DNA of 64,000 bases from an uncultured Eubacteriales bacterium (GTDB taxonomy: Bacteria > Bacillota > Clostridia > Tissierellales > Peptoniphilaceae): contig UQFH01000003.1 of the NCBI GenBank assembly GCA_900540185.1, positions 1-64,000 on the forward strand, written 5' to 3'. The position numbers were made by a program, and so were the translations under genes. Positions within the stretch are counted from its first letter, which is position 1. Each line of letters begins with the position of its first letter. The notes beneath the pieces were generated by a model. That model had not been told where the DNA came from. It worked only from the letters and a program-made list of their open reading frames with translations, and ran no database searches. Shown one piece after another: positions 54,052 to 63,233 of this stretch.

Positions 54052-54544
54052 AATACAACCATCCTCTGGAGAAGTGTGTTTTGCCGGCCTCTCCTATAAT
54101 TAAGCTATCATGTGCAGTAGTTTTTTTGAAATAAAAATCTGTATCGTAAATACTATATGCTTTTCTGGTATAATGAGGACCGTCACATACAGAAACCCAT
54201 TCCCCAGAAGAATCCTTTCTCACGTAGTCTATCCATGCTTGACATACATTCCTATTTGGTTTTAAATCACAAGGATCCCCATATTGTGTCCTATACGCAG
54301 GTTGAAATTGAATGTAACCTGTGTACCAATATTGTAGGGTTTCTTTTGAACTACAAAAATTAGGACAATCTGAATCCTTATCCCAGTACAACCGAATTTC
54401 TCCGTCAGCAGGGGAAATAATTGTTTCTCCTACTATTGTGTCTCCCACAAGCTTTTCTCCAGGATACAACTTGACCGCTTCTACTGTCATCGTAAGCATC
54501 ACTATTAATACTGATGCTATAAAAATTCTAGTTAATTTTTTCAT
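54041..54544 (-). CDS. Secreted Cys-containing protein, possible bacteriocin-like
   Basis: 167 residues from ATG 54544 (GGAGGTG upstream). A clear signal peptide (about 1-24, ending VEA) leads to a mature protein rich in Tyr, Trp and Asp with five Cys (SDCPNFC, DPCDLKPNRNVC and VCDG). The C-terminal Gly/His/Trp-containing end faintly recalls lactococcin 972-type proteins, but I cannot confirm this. It shares a transcript with a membrane protein that could serve as partner or immunity factor. Unknown function. Confidence 0.6.
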   Translation of the reverse strand: MKKLTRIFIASVLIVMLTMTVEAVKLYPGEKLVGDTIVGETIISPADGEIRLYWDKDSDCPNFCSSKETLQYWYTGYIQFQPAYRTQYGDPCDLKPNRNVCQAWIDYVRKDSSGEWVSVCDGPHYTRKAYSIYDTDFYFKKTTAHDSLIIGEAGKTHFSRGWLYFAE

Positions 54545-54615
54545 AACTAACACCTCCATTAATTAATTACCCATATTAAATATCATTTAAACATTTGTTT
54601 GCATTTATTATTAAT

Positions 54616-56589
54616 CTATGAAAACCAATCTCTTATTTCGGTGAGGCGTCTTATTCTATGGTGCGGAAGACCGGAGCGGCTGAGCTCGTGGTTTTCGCCT
54701 TTAAAGAGCACAAGTCTCGATTCAACTCCGAAATATTTGAGCGCCGTGAACATTTGAAGCCCTTCGGTGTGGTAGCATCTGTAGTCTTCGTCGCTGTTTA
54801 TGAAAAGTGTCGGCGTTTCGACCTTGTCGGCGTATTTGAGCGGGCTTTGCTCCCACATCTTGTCGACACCGCCCCAGCCGGAAACATTGTTCCAAATTGC
54901 GGCTCTCGTTTGGTCGTCGGCGAAATAGTAGCCGATGTCCGCCGTGCCCCACATGCTGATCCAGTTTGAAATTGACCTTTGCGAGCAGGCGCGTTTGAAT
55001 CTGTTTGTGTGGCCGATAATCCAGTTCGTCATAAATCCGCCGTAGCTTCCGCCCGTCACAAAAACTCTGTCCTTGTCAATTGCGGGATACTTTTCGAGCA
55101 CGAGGTCGGTGAAGTCCATCAAATCTTTGTAGTCGATGTCGCCGTATTTTCCGAAAATGTCCATGAAGTCGTTTCCATAACCGTCGCTGCCGCGCGGGTT
55201 TGTGAAGAACACAATATAGCCTTCGTTTGCTAGGAATTGAAGCTCGTGATAGAAGACTGTGCCGTAAACGGTTTTCGGTCCGCCGTGAATTTCAAAAACG
55301 GCAGGATATTTTTTCGTCGCGTCGTAGTTCGGCGGAAGAAGCACAAATCCGGTGTAGTGGTAATCGTTTTTGTCCCATTCGACGAGCTCAGGCTTTGCAA
55401 CATAAACATCTTTCAAACCGTCGTTTAAGTGTGTGATTTCGATATGTTCGCCGTCTTTTATCTCGTAGAGCTCTTGAAGCTTTTGCTCGATTAGAGAAAT
55501 TGCATAAATTTTTCCATTTTTCACGTCGAATGAATCGACCGAACCGCCGCAGTTTGTGAGTTGTTCGATTTCGAGATTTTTGTCGATGCGGAAAAGTTCA
55601 CATTTATATTCGATTGTGGTTGTGAAATAGAAATAGTCGCCGTCGACTTTGAAAGTGTCGCCCTCTCTGTATCTAACGTCGCTTCCGACGCTCGACCAAA
55701 ATGAAAAGTCCGGCATAACTTTTTTAAGAATTCTTTTTTCGTTCGGCTCAAACAAAATGAGGCTGCCGTTTTCGTTTATGCCGTGCGACTTCATGTCGGT
55801 TGCAAGAGTTATGATGTCGTCGCCCATAAATTTTAAAATTTGATAACTCATCCCGTAGAGCGGAGTTATGTCTTCAATTTTGCCGGTTCTTAAATCGAGC
55901 ATCATAACTTCGCTTGTGAGCGGCATTTTGTCCTTGTAGACATTTGTCGTGAATGCGATTTTTTCTGTTTTTTTATTTACGTCGACAAGCTCGACATTTC
56001 TTTCTCTTTCGGTCAAAATTGTGAGTTCTTTTTTGTCTAAGTCATAGCAGGCGAGGCGACTTCTTTTTTTATTTGTAACGCCGGCGCCGTTTCCCCAAAA
56101 AGGAATTTCGTCGAACACATGATAGTCTTCGTCGTCCTTGTTTCTTGAAACCATCGCTTCTCTCGACTTCGAGTCGGTCTTGTCGTAGCCGTCCCAAATC
56201 GGGTTGTAGTTTTCTATAAAGATAATTTTATTTCCGACAACATCAACGATTGAAAGGTCGGAGTCAAATTCTAGAAACTTTTCCGCTTCTCCGCCGTTTA
56301 AATTCAGTTTATAAATCTTTGTTGAAGGTGCGGCGGATTTGTTTTCGGATTTGTCCCTGTCGTCTCTGAAAACGATTTCGTCTTCATTCAAAAAACAAAA
56401 ACCTTGACCGCTCTTTGTCGTAATTCTTTTTGCGTTGTTGTTTTCAATTTCAAAAAGTCCTGTCTCATATGACTTTTTATCTTCGCTTATATTTGTCACT
56501 TCAAATACAAATCTCTTGCCACCCTCTGAGAATGTCGGCTTAGAGAGGAATTTGTATTTTGTGAATGCGTCCAATGTAATTTTATTCAT
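54616..56589 (-). CDS. S9 family peptidase (acylaminoacyl-peptidase-like)
   Basis: 657 residues. N-terminal beta-propeller (about 1-390) and C-terminal alpha/beta hydrolase. Catalytic Ser in VTGGSYGGFMTNW, Asp in FINSDEDYRCY and His in FKGENHELSR; FEIHGGPKTVYG forms the oxyanion region. Cytoplasmic oligopeptidase that trims short peptides. ATG preceded by GGAGG. Transcribed alone, divergent from hpf. Confidence 0.93.
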   Translation of the reverse strand: MNKITLDAFTKYKFLSKPTFSEGGKRFVFEVTNISEDKKSYETGLFEIENNNAKRITTKSGQGFCFLNEDEIVFRDDRDKSENKSAAPSTKIYKLNLNGGEAEKFLEFDSDLSIVDVVGNKIIFIENYNPIWDGYDKTDSKSREAMVSRNKDDEDYHVFDEIPFWGNGAGVTNKKRSRLACYDLDKKELTILTERERNVELVDVNKKTEKIAFTTNVYKDKMPLTSEVMMLDLRTGKIEDITPLYGMSYQILKFMGDDIITLATDMKSHGINENGSLILFEPNEKRILKKVMPDFSFWSSVGSDVRYREGDTFKVDGDYFYFTTTIEYKCELFRIDKNLEIEQLTNCGGSVDSFDVKNGKIYAISLIEQKLQELYEIKDGEHIEITHLNDGLKDVYVAKPELVEWDKNDYHYTGFVLLPPNYDATKKYPAVFEIHGGPKTVYGTVFYHELQFLANEGYIVFFTNPRGSDGYGNDFMDIFGKYGDIDYKDLMDFTDLVLEKYPAIDKDRVFVTGGSYGGFMTNWIIGHTNRFKRACSQRSISNWISMWGTADIGYYFADDQTRAAIWNNVSGWGGVDKMWEQSPLKYADKVETPTLFINSDEDYRCYHTEGLQMFTALKYFGVESRLVLFKGENHELSRSGLPHHRIRRLTEIRDWFS

Positions 56590-56685
56590 AAAATAACCTC
56601 CATGTTTATATTATAACAGTTTTAATGTGTTAAAATCAATTTAAAAGGGTATATAATAAATATAAAGAAAGCAAGGAGGAATATT

Positions 56686-57219
56686 ATGAAACTCACAATT
56701 GTAGCAAGAAACTTTGAAATGACGCCTGACTTAAAGGAAATGACTGAAAAGAAACTCTCGAAGCTTGACAAGTTCTTTGCTGAAGATATAACAGGAACCG
56801 CAGTGTTTAGAAGAGTGAAGTCGGATGAAATTTTGGAAGTTACGATAACTCTTCCTGACGGACAAGTTCTTAGAAGCGAACAAAAGACAAAAGATTTCTA
56901 TGAATCTATCGACAAGGTTTTGAACCAACTCGAAAGACAAATCAGAAAACATAAAACAAAACTGCAAAAGAGATACAAAGATACAAAGAGCATAAAATTC
57001 GAAGCAATTCCGGATTTAGAGCCGAAAGAAAAAGTTGAAGGACCGAAAGTTGTTCGTGAAAAAGCATTCTTCTTGAAACCGATGTCGAGAGAAGAAGCAG
57101 CTCTTCAAATGGACCTCGTGACACACGATTTCTATCTCTTCAGAGATGCGGACAACGACAAGGTTTCTGTAATTTATAAGAGAGGCGACGGCGACTACGG
57201 CGTTTTGAGAGAAGAATAG
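56686..57219 (+). CDS. hpf: Long-form ribosome hibernation promoting factor
   Basis: 177 residues. N-terminal S30AE domain (KLTIVARNFEMTPDLKEM) binds the decoding centre; C-terminal domain (about 120-177: FFLKPMSREEAALQMDLV then DFYLFRDA) dimerises ribosomes into 100S particles in stationary phase. Strong AAGGAGGA before the ATG and TATAAT-like sequence upstream. The stop overlaps the next start by one base. Confidence 0.96.
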   Translation: MKLTIVARNFEMTPDLKEMTEKKLSKLDKFFAEDITGTAVFRRVKSDEILEVTITLPDGQVLRSEQKTKDFYESIDKVLNQLERQIRKHKTKLQKRYKDTKSIKFEAIPDLEPKEKVEGPKVVREKAFFLKPMSREEAALQMDLVTHDFYLFRDADNDKVSVIYKRGDGDYGVLREE

Positions 57220-57827
57220 TGAAAAAGATAAAAATATATGACTTTGATAAGACCCTGGTCGACATAGATTCGATCAGGGTTCTTATAAGATTTGCATTAA
57301 AAAATGGATATATAAATATTTTCGGGCTCTCGTGGTGGATTATAAAGGGCTTTTTTGCAATGCTTTTTACCGGGAGATTTGAAAATTTTAAAAGTGCATT
57401 TGTCAGAGTTGTGGAGGCCGTTCCTGACAATACATTAAAAGAGTTTTCGAAAGGATTTGTTGAAACGCACGGGTACAAAAATTTGATTGGTGAGATTCAT
57501 GAGGATGGCTACACCACAATTCTTTGCTCTGCAAGTCTTTATGGATATATGAAATATGTAAAGGAAATTTTGGGTTTTGATTATCTTATCGCGACGAGTC
57601 ACTCGGGTGGTAAGGTTATTGGAAAAAACAACACGAAAATGACCAAGAAAGAAAACTTGGAAAAGTTTTTTCAAAACGAGGGGATTGTCGTTTCATACGA
57701 TGAGTCGAAGTCCTACACCGACAGCTATGACAATGACTTTTGGATGTGCGGTTTTACAAAGAATAAGTATATTGTGAATTCAAAAAAAACATACCCGGAT
57801 TTTGTAAATATCGACGGGATAAATTGA
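57219..57827 (+). CDS. HAD-IB family phosphatase
   Basis: 202 residues from GTG 57219, overlapping the hpf stop. Motif I YDFDKTLVDID, motif II Ser in ILCSASLYGY, Lys region KMTKKENL, and motif III DSYDNDFW (D-x3-D). A helical cap follows motif I. Relatives dephosphorylate phosphoserine or lipid-linked phosphates; substrate unknown. Confidence 0.88.
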   Translation: MKKIKIYDFDKTLVDIDSIRVLIRFALKNGYINIFGLSWWIIKGFFAMLFTGRFENFKSAFVRVVEAVPDNTLKEFSKGFVETHGYKNLIGEIHEDGYTTILCSASLYGYMKYVKEILGFDYLIATSHSGGKVIGKNNTKMTKKENLEKFFQNEGIVVSYDESKSYTDSYDNDFWMCGFTKNKYIVNSKKTYPDFVNIDGIN

Positions 57828-57885
57828 GTTCTTAAATTTAATATGATATAATAAAGAAAGTATAGTTATGAAATGGAGTTAACGG

Positions 57886-58875
57886 ATGAAAAAGTTTAAA
57901 GTCGCATTTATAACTGCTTTTTTTGCTTTTACGGCATTTTATATTTTTGCAGTTGTTAAAAATGCACACAATCCTTTTGGAAAACTTATCGGCGTCGAAT
58001 CCGAGACGGAAAAGCCGACCGATGAGAATATAAATAGCTCAGAAGAAAAAGAAATCGACCTCGAAAAGATGAAGAAGCCGAAAGAGGAGTTTAAAGGCGA
58101 AATCACTTTTCTCGTGATGGGAATCGACGGGATGGATTTAACGACTGAGGAGGCAAAGCACCAAAGAACCGACACGATGATTTTGACGAGAATAAATTTC
58201 GAAACGGGCGAGGTGAGAATGCTCAATTTGCCGAGGGACACGCAATATAAATTTCCAAACGGCAACTATGTGAAGCTGAACGCCGGCCATGCGACGGGCG
58301 GAAGTGAGCTTACAATGAAATATATAAACAATCTCACGGGGCTACAAGTCGAAAATTATGCGAAAGTTGACTATATGGCGGTGAAGAAACTTGTGGATTC
58401 AATCGGCGGCGTGGAGTTTGAGATTCCTTTCAGAATGAAATATCTCGATACGACGAAGGGCAAGGAGCTTTCGATAGATTTTAAACCGGGACTTCAAACT
58501 TTAAACGGGCAACAGGCGATTGAATTTTTGAGATGGAGAAAAAATTCGCCGGGCATCCCGATGCCGACAGACGGCTCCGATATCTCGAGAATTGAGCACC
58601 AACAACAGTTTTTAAAGGCGGTCATAAGCCAAGCACTTAGTTTTAAAAATATTTTCAAACTCCCGAAAATTTTGAGAGAAGTGCTTCCAAATGTTGAAAC
58701 AAACATTCCGATTGAAACTATTTTCAAAATGGCGACATCCGCAGGAAAAATAAATACTGAAAACATTAATGCGATGACTCTTCCGGGACACGCCGAAAAC
58801 GACGCCGAGGGAATCAGTTATTGGATTATGAACAAGGCTGAAGTCGACAAAATGATTGACGAGAATTTCAGATAA
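57886..58875 (+). CDS. LytR-CpsA-Psr (LCP) family protein
   Basis: 329 residues. Membrane anchor (about 6-26), then an extracellular LCP domain (about 75-300) with QRTDTMILTRI, MLNLPRDTQYKF and GQQAIEFLRWRKN; the Arg and Asp residues bind the lipid pyrophosphate. LCP enzymes attach wall teichoic acids or capsular polymers to peptidoglycan. Single-gene transcript with TATAAT-like text around 57846. Confidence 0.93.
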   Translation: MKKFKVAFITAFFAFTAFYIFAVVKNAHNPFGKLIGVESETEKPTDENINSSEEKEIDLEKMKKPKEEFKGEITFLVMGIDGMDLTTEEAKHQRTDTMILTRINFETGEVRMLNLPRDTQYKFPNGNYVKLNAGHATGGSELTMKYINNLTGLQVENYAKVDYMAVKKLVDSIGGVEFEIPFRMKYLDTTKGKELSIDFKPGLQTLNGQQAIEFLRWRKNSPGIPMPTDGSDISRIEHQQQFLKAVISQALSFKNIFKLPKILREVLPNVETNIPIETIFKMATSAGKINTENINAMTLPGHAENDAEGISYWIMNKAEVDKMIDENFR

Positions 58876-58914
58876 GACCGGACGGAAGTTTGGTCTTTTC
58901 TTTTTGGAGGAAAG

Positions 58915-59499
58915 ATGAAAATAGATGTTACAAATATCACGCTTGAAACAGATAAACTTATATTAAGAGCGTTCAAAATTGAAGACTTAGAGAATTTCTT
59001 CGAATATGCAAGAGTGCCGGGAGTGGGCGAAGCGGCGGGTTGGCTCCACCACAATACGATTGAGGACGCGAAAAAAGTTGCGGAGATGTTTATAAAAGAG
59101 AAAAACGTACTTTCGCTTGTCGACAAAGATACGGGAAAAATGATCGGCACATTGGGACTCCACGAGCCGGACGGCGCGATGACGGAGCTCGTCTATGAAA
59201 AGTTTAAAAAGAAAGATATTGTCGAACTCGGGTTTGTGCTTTCAAAAGATTTTTGGGGCAGGGGAATAATGCCCGAAGCGGTCGATGCGGTTCTTAATTA
59301 TCTTTTCGAAAACACCGGTGCAGAGTTTGTTATGGCAGGATATTTTAACGAAAACGTGCGCTCAATGAGAACTCAAGAAAAAGTCGGGATGAAAAAGTTC
59401 GCCGAAGGAATGGGCAAGGACGCACACAAAAAAGACATAGGCATTTCATTTACAGGAATAACAAAGGAGAAGTATTTTGATAGAACTACCGCGAGATGA
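58915..59499 (+). CDS. GNAT acetyltransferase (RimJ/RimL-like)
   Basis: 194 residues. Acetyltransf_3 pattern: TDKLILRAFKIEDLENFF, ARVPGVGEAAGWLHH, LGFVLSKDFWGRGIMPEAV (acetyl-CoA loop) and NENVRSMRTQEKVGM. Acts on protein N-termini or small molecules; the target is unknown. GGAGG precedes the ATG. Paralogous to the following gene, which overlaps it by 23 bases. Confidence 0.9.
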   Translation: MKIDVTNITLETDKLILRAFKIEDLENFFEYARVPGVGEAAGWLHHNTIEDAKKVAEMFIKEKNVLSLVDKDTGKMIGTLGLHEPDGAMTELVYEKFKKKDIVELGFVLSKDFWGRGIMPEAVDAVLNYLFENTGAEFVMAGYFNENVRSMRTQEKVGMKKFAEGMGKDAHKKDIGISFTGITKEKYFDRTTAR

Positions 59500-59998
59500 G
59501 ATTAAATCAGAGAGGATAATTTTAAGAAAATGGATTGATTCGGATTTGGAAGCGCTTTACGAATTCGGAAAAGTCGAAGGAGTTGGAGAAGCGGCGGGAT
59601 GGCACCACTTTTTGTCGGAATACGACGCCCGAGATTTTCTTGAAATGTTCAAGAGCTTAAACACCGTGTTTTGCATCTACCACAGGGATGACGAAAAAGC
59701 AATCGGCACTCTCGATTTTATTGTGGACAAAGATTACCCCGACGGCAAAACCATGTGCATCGGATACTCTCTTTCGAAGGACTATTGGGGACGGGAGATT
59801 ATGAAGGAAGCGATTGAAGCGGCAATTCCGTTTTTTAAATCAGAAAATATGTCGAGGCTTTCCGCAAATGTGTACTCGACAAACGCGAACTCAATCAAAC
59901 TTCTTAAAAAACTCGACTTTAAATTTATGTATGAGTTTGAAGACAAAGACGTGAACGGTCGACCGATTATTGCAGAGAAATTTGTGAAAGAGATATAA
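59477..59998 (+). CDS. GNAT acetyltransferase, tandem paralogue
   Basis: 173 residues from TTG 59477 (AAAGGAGAAG upstream). Same order of motifs: SERIILRKWIDSDLEALYE, GKVEGVGEAAGWHH, IGYSLSKDYWGREIMKEAI and NANSIKLLKKLDF. The shared GVGEAAGW block shows common origin with its neighbour through tandem duplication. Target unknown. Confidence 0.9.
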   Translation: MIELPRDEIKSERIILRKWIDSDLEALYEFGKVEGVGEAAGWHHFLSEYDARDFLEMFKSLNTVFCIYHRDDEKAIGTLDFIVDKDYPDGKTMCIGYSLSKDYWGREIMKEAIEAAIPFFKSENMSRLSANVYSTNANSIKLLKKLDFKFMYEFEDKDVNGRPIIAEKFVKEI

Positions 59999-60006
59999 TT
60001 TGGCAA

Positions 60007-60060
60007 AAAAATAAACTCGGCTGTGTTTTATCACAGGCCGAGTTTTTTCATGTCTATTTA
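60007..60060. repeat. Left copy of a duplicated terminator element
   Basis: AACTCGGCTGTG / CACAGGCCGAGTT hairpin with A and T runs, acting as terminator for the GNAT genes. About 54 bases, including the trailing TGTCTATTT, recur with few changes at 61651-61704. Confidence 0.85.
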
Positions 60061-60092
60061 CGTTTAAAATTTGGGCTTAGTTAATGTTTTTC

Positions 60093-60755
60093 TCATTCAA
60101 TAAATGCATTTATAATTACAACTTTTCCAATTATTTTTAAATTTTCATCTTTCGGATAGACGATGAACTTGCCCTCGTGTTCTTTATTTTTTGAATCATA
60201 CTTAAAAAGTATGGAGTCACCTATGTCGTAGTATGTTTTTATGTCGAAGTCGGAGCCGCATCTATAGAGAACGATGTCACCCGGTTTTATTTGCGAATAG
60301 ACGTCATTAGTTATATAGCCAATTAATGAACCTTCCGGAATTACATTTGTCATAGAATCGCCGTAGGTTTTTACAAATTCGAGGTCTTTTCTTCCTTTAT
60401 ACTTCCCGACAAACTCATCGGACAGTTGTATTTTATCCGCCTTGGCATAAAATATTGGATCGGCTGACATACCGGCTGATGTATAGTCGGAGCATAATAC
60501 ATAGTTGTTGAATGATTTTTCTTCTCTTTCGGAATATACGTCGGTCAAGCCGGCTAGATAATTCATATCTATATTAAAGGCTTTTGAGTATAAAGAGAGA
60601 TTCGTTGCCAAAGGATTGTTGACTTCATTTTCCCATCTATGCACTGTTGACTTACTTATTTTATTTTCAGAATATTTATTTAAAATTTCTGCCATTTCTT
60701 CAAGAGTCAATCCGTGATCGCTTCTTATCATTTTCAACTTTTCAGAAATCTTCAT
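60093..60755 (-). CDS. LexA/CI-like repressor (Xre domain plus S24 peptidase)
   Basis: 220 residues from ATG 60755 (GGAGATG upstream). N-terminal HTH (about 5-70: LTLEEMAEILNK then SKSTVHRWENE). C-terminal S24 autoprotease with nucleophile Ser134 in TYGDSMTN and Lys173 in DFDIKTYY. An Ala94-Gly95 bond (TSAGMSADP) is placed as the self-cleavage site. This is the architecture of phage CI repressors inactivated on DNA damage. Divergent from a phage-like small gene, as in a lysogeny switch. Confidence 0.88.
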   Translation of the reverse strand: MKISEKLKMIRSDHGLTLEEMAEILNKYSENKISKSTVHRWENEVNNPLATNLSLYSKAFNIDMNYLAGLTDVYSEREEKSFNNYVLCSDYTSAGMSADPIFYAKADKIQLSDEFVGKYKGRKDLEFVKTYGDSMTNVIPEGSLIGYITNDVYSQIKPGDIVLYRCGSDFDIKTYYDIGDSILFKYDSKNKEHEGKFIVYPKDENLKIIGKVVIINAFIE

Positions 60756-61077
60756 TGTTTCATCTCCATTTCTATTTTTCAGATTAATGACTTGTCTATA
60801 TATCACTATACCCCTTTTGAAAAGACAATCTTCGCTTTTAAATGAAAATATTATTTTTTAAATTTTACAAAAAATGTATAAAGCTTAACGATACTATAAT
60901 TATTTTCTGTTATGATGTGGTTGTTTGGTGAGCAGAAAAGTGATTTTTAAATGGATAGTATAATAAAAAGCAGTATTTGATGGCAGAATGCAAATGACAA
61001 GGACATCAGTTATTTACTTAATATCACAGAATGAACAGGAACTAGATACATAAATTAGAAAGGTTAGGAGATTAGAT
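60756..61077. promoter_or_regulatory. Divergent control region of the phage-like switch
   Basis: 322 bases between the repressor and the small HTH gene. TATAAT boxes occur on the plus strand at about 60894 and 60957, within the similar texts GATACTATAAT and GATAGTATAAT. A TATAG/GATATA-type -10 for the repressor lies near 60800-60810 on the minus strand. These may include repressor operators; no clear palindrome set was identified. Confidence 0.45.
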
Positions 61078-61362
61078 ATGGAAAATGATGATATTAAACT
61101 CGTTGAGATTGATTCACCGATAGGGATTTCGGTTGCAGAGGCGTGTGAATATTTAACGAAAAAAACTAAAAACGGAATTGTTGAGAAGATGTCGCCGACT
61201 ATGCTACAAGCAGGTTTGAAACAAGGGGCGTTCCCCTTTGGAGTAGGATACAAAGGAACGGGAAATACGTATTACTACTATATCCACAAAAAGTTGTTTA
61301 TCGAATTTTTGAAAGGCAATTTACCGTTCGGAGCATACGGTAGAGCAGTTTTCGGGAAGTAG
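61078..61362 (+). CDS. Small phage-type DNA-binding protein (excisionase-like)
   Basis: 94 residues; TTAGGAG precedes the ATG. Winged-helix pattern SVAEACEYLTKKTK followed by MLQAGLKQGAFPFGVGY and TYYYYIHKKLFIEFLKG. This AxxLQxGxFPFG...TYYI pattern is common in Firmicutes prophage regulators and excisionase-like proteins. Probably the early-gene side of the divergent switch. No integrase or structural genes are present beside it. Confidence 0.7.
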   Translation: MENDDIKLVEIDSPIGISVAEACEYLTKKTKNGIVEKMSPTMLQAGLKQGAFPFGVGYKGTGNTYYYYIHKKLFIEFLKGNLPFGAYGRAVFGK

Positions 61363-61650
61363 TTAGAAAATTTAGATAAAAGACAACATTAGTTGTCATG
61401 CAAATATAAAGAGAGTATGATTTTAAAGGTGAAAAATAATTTATAGCGTTTATTTAATAGATATAAAAATAGAGTAAATTAGATGTATTCTAATATTTTG
61501 ATTAATGTATGTATAGAATAATAGAAAAGATGTATGACTGATTGTAGAAAGGAAAAGGTTAGTAGTACAAAAGTAAAAGTTCTTGTAATATTGTTTTAAT
61601 TATGATTTTTTTCATAAAGACGGTGGCAATTAAAGAACATTTAATACACA
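61363..61650. other. AT-rich gap with no recognisable gene
   Basis: About 290 bases downstream of the small HTH gene. No ORF, RNA or hairpin of note was found before the duplicated terminator. Confidence 0.5.
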
Positions 61651-61704
61651 AAAATAAACTCGGCTGTGTTTTACCACAGACCGAGTTTATTTTTGTGTCT
61701 ATTT
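61651..61704. repeat. Right copy of the duplicated terminator element
   Basis: Same hairpin as 60007-60060, with CCACAGACCGAG in place of TCACAGGCCGAG. It overlaps the stop codon of the symporter gene and acts as its terminator on the minus strand. Confidence 0.85.
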
Positions 61705-63081
61705 TGCGGAAACTTTTCTTATTTCCTTTTCAAGTTTTTTCCATTCGTCGAATTTTTTAACCACAGTTCCCGATAGAAGCACAACGCCAATCCAGTTCGG
61801 GATGACCATGAGTGCATTGAAGAAGTCGCTGAACATCCAAACTGTGTCGACCGGAATGATCGTTCCGAGGACTATTGCAACGAGAACGAGAATTCTGTAT
61901 GGTGTGAGTGCTTTTTTACCAAAGAGATACGCAATGTTACTTTCGCCGAAGTAGTACCAACCGACGATTGTCGTGAACGCGAAGAACACGAGAGAAACGG
62001 CAAGAAACATGAGTCCTGCATCTCCGAATGCGATTTCAAAGCCTTTTTGTGTGACTGCAACAGTTTGCAGACCGAGACCGGCGGAAATGTTGTGTGCGTT
62101 AGTGACAAGAATTATGAGAGCTGTTAAAGTACATACTACGAGTGTGTCGACGACGACTCCCGCCATTGCGACGAGACCTTGGTTAACCGGGTGCGGAACT
62201 TCGGCAACTGCGTGTGCGTGCGGAGTTGACCCCATCCCGGCTTCGTTTGAGAAAAGTCCTCTTTGAAGACCGAGTCTGATTGCTTTTTTCATCGAAATCC
62301 CGACAAGTCCGCCGAGAACGGCTTTACTTGAAAATGCTGCTGTAAAAATGCCTTTGAATACAGGGATGATTTGGTCGTTGAATTTTACCAAGATTACGAT
62401 TCCGCCGACGATGTAGATGAGAGCCATTATTGGAACAACGAGTTCCGCAAATCTTGAAATTCTCTCAATGCCGCCGATGACGATCATTCCGACCAAGACT
62501 GCAAGCGCGAGTCCAGTGATTACAGGAGTTATGCCGAATCCGTTTTTAAGGGAGAGGGAAATGGAGTTTGATTGGACCATATTTCCGACAAGTCCCAAAG
62601 CAATAATTATAAAGATTGAGAACATGGTTGCAAGAATTTTGCCGAATTTTTTATTTTTCAAACCGTTTGAAATGTAGTAAGCAGGACCACCATAGACTGT
62701 GTCGCCCTTTTTCTCTCTGTAGGTTTGCGCAAGGACAGCTTCGGCAAAGATTGTGCTCATGCCAAGGATTCCTGAAACCCACATCCAAAATACGGCGCCC
62801 GGACCGCCGACCATAATTGCACCGGCGACTCCGCCGATGTTACCGGTTCCGACTTGTGCCGCAATTGCCGTTGCAAGCGCTTGGAAAGGGCTGACACCGG
62901 AATTGTCGTTCGGGTCTTTTTTCTTGAAGACTCCACCGAAAGCTTCATTAAAAGCTCTACCTAATTTTGAAATCTGTGGGAAACCAAGTCTTATTGTGTA
63001 GAGCACTCCGACTCCGAGAAGCATGTATGCTATAAGGTTGTCCCAAAGAAAACTTGTTATTTTTTGAATGATATCTATCAT
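61699..63081 (-). CDS. Sodium:alanine/glycine symporter (AGCS family)
   Basis: 460 residues, full length, about ten membrane segments. Family signatures are FQALATAIAAQVGTGNIGGV near residue 67, GGPGAVFWMWV, and LGLQRGLFSNEAGMGSTPHA near 270. Imports alanine or glycine with Na+. ATG preceded by GGAGGTTAGG. A paralogue is encoded immediately upstream, so this is a tandem duplication. Confidence 0.95.
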   Translation of the reverse strand: MIDIIQKITSFLWDNLIAYMLLGVGVLYTIRLGFPQISKLGRAFNEAFGGVFKKKDPNDNSGVSPFQALATAIAAQVGTGNIGGVAGAIMVGGPGAVFWMWVSGILGMSTIFAEAVLAQTYREKKGDTVYGGPAYYISNGLKNKKFGKILATMFSIFIIIALGLVGNMVQSNSISLSLKNGFGITPVITGLALAVLVGMIVIGGIERISRFAELVVPIMALIYIVGGIVILVKFNDQIIPVFKGIFTAAFSSKAVLGGLVGISMKKAIRLGLQRGLFSNEAGMGSTPHAHAVAEVPHPVNQGLVAMAGVVVDTLVVCTLTALIILVTNAHNISAGLGLQTVAVTQKGFEIAFGDAGLMFLAVSLVFFAFTTIVGWYYFGESNIAYLFGKKALTPYRILVLVAIVLGTIIPVDTVWMFSDFFNALMVIPNWIGVVLLSGTVVKKFDEWKKLEKEIRKVSAK

Positions 63082-63205
63082 ACCTAACCTCCATAAAGTA
63101 TGTGAATTTTATAATGTATCAAGCGCTTTGATGATAATACACTAAAGTGAGAATATTTACGTTACACCTATACAGAATTCATATTCATAAATTATGTACA
63201 GGAGA

Positions 63206-63233
63206 TTGATTGGGAGGAATCATCTCCCAATCT
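63206..63233 (-). terminator. Hairpin after the second symporter gene
   Basis: GATTGGGAG / CTCCCAATC perfect 9-bp stem between the two symporter genes; T-rich on the plus side, weak tail on the minus side. Confidence 0.55.

Noticed and set aside
63082..63233. Glycine riboswitch before the symporter gene
   Set aside because: No tandem aptamer-like conserved text was seen in the leader; only promoter-like AT sequence and a terminator hairpin.
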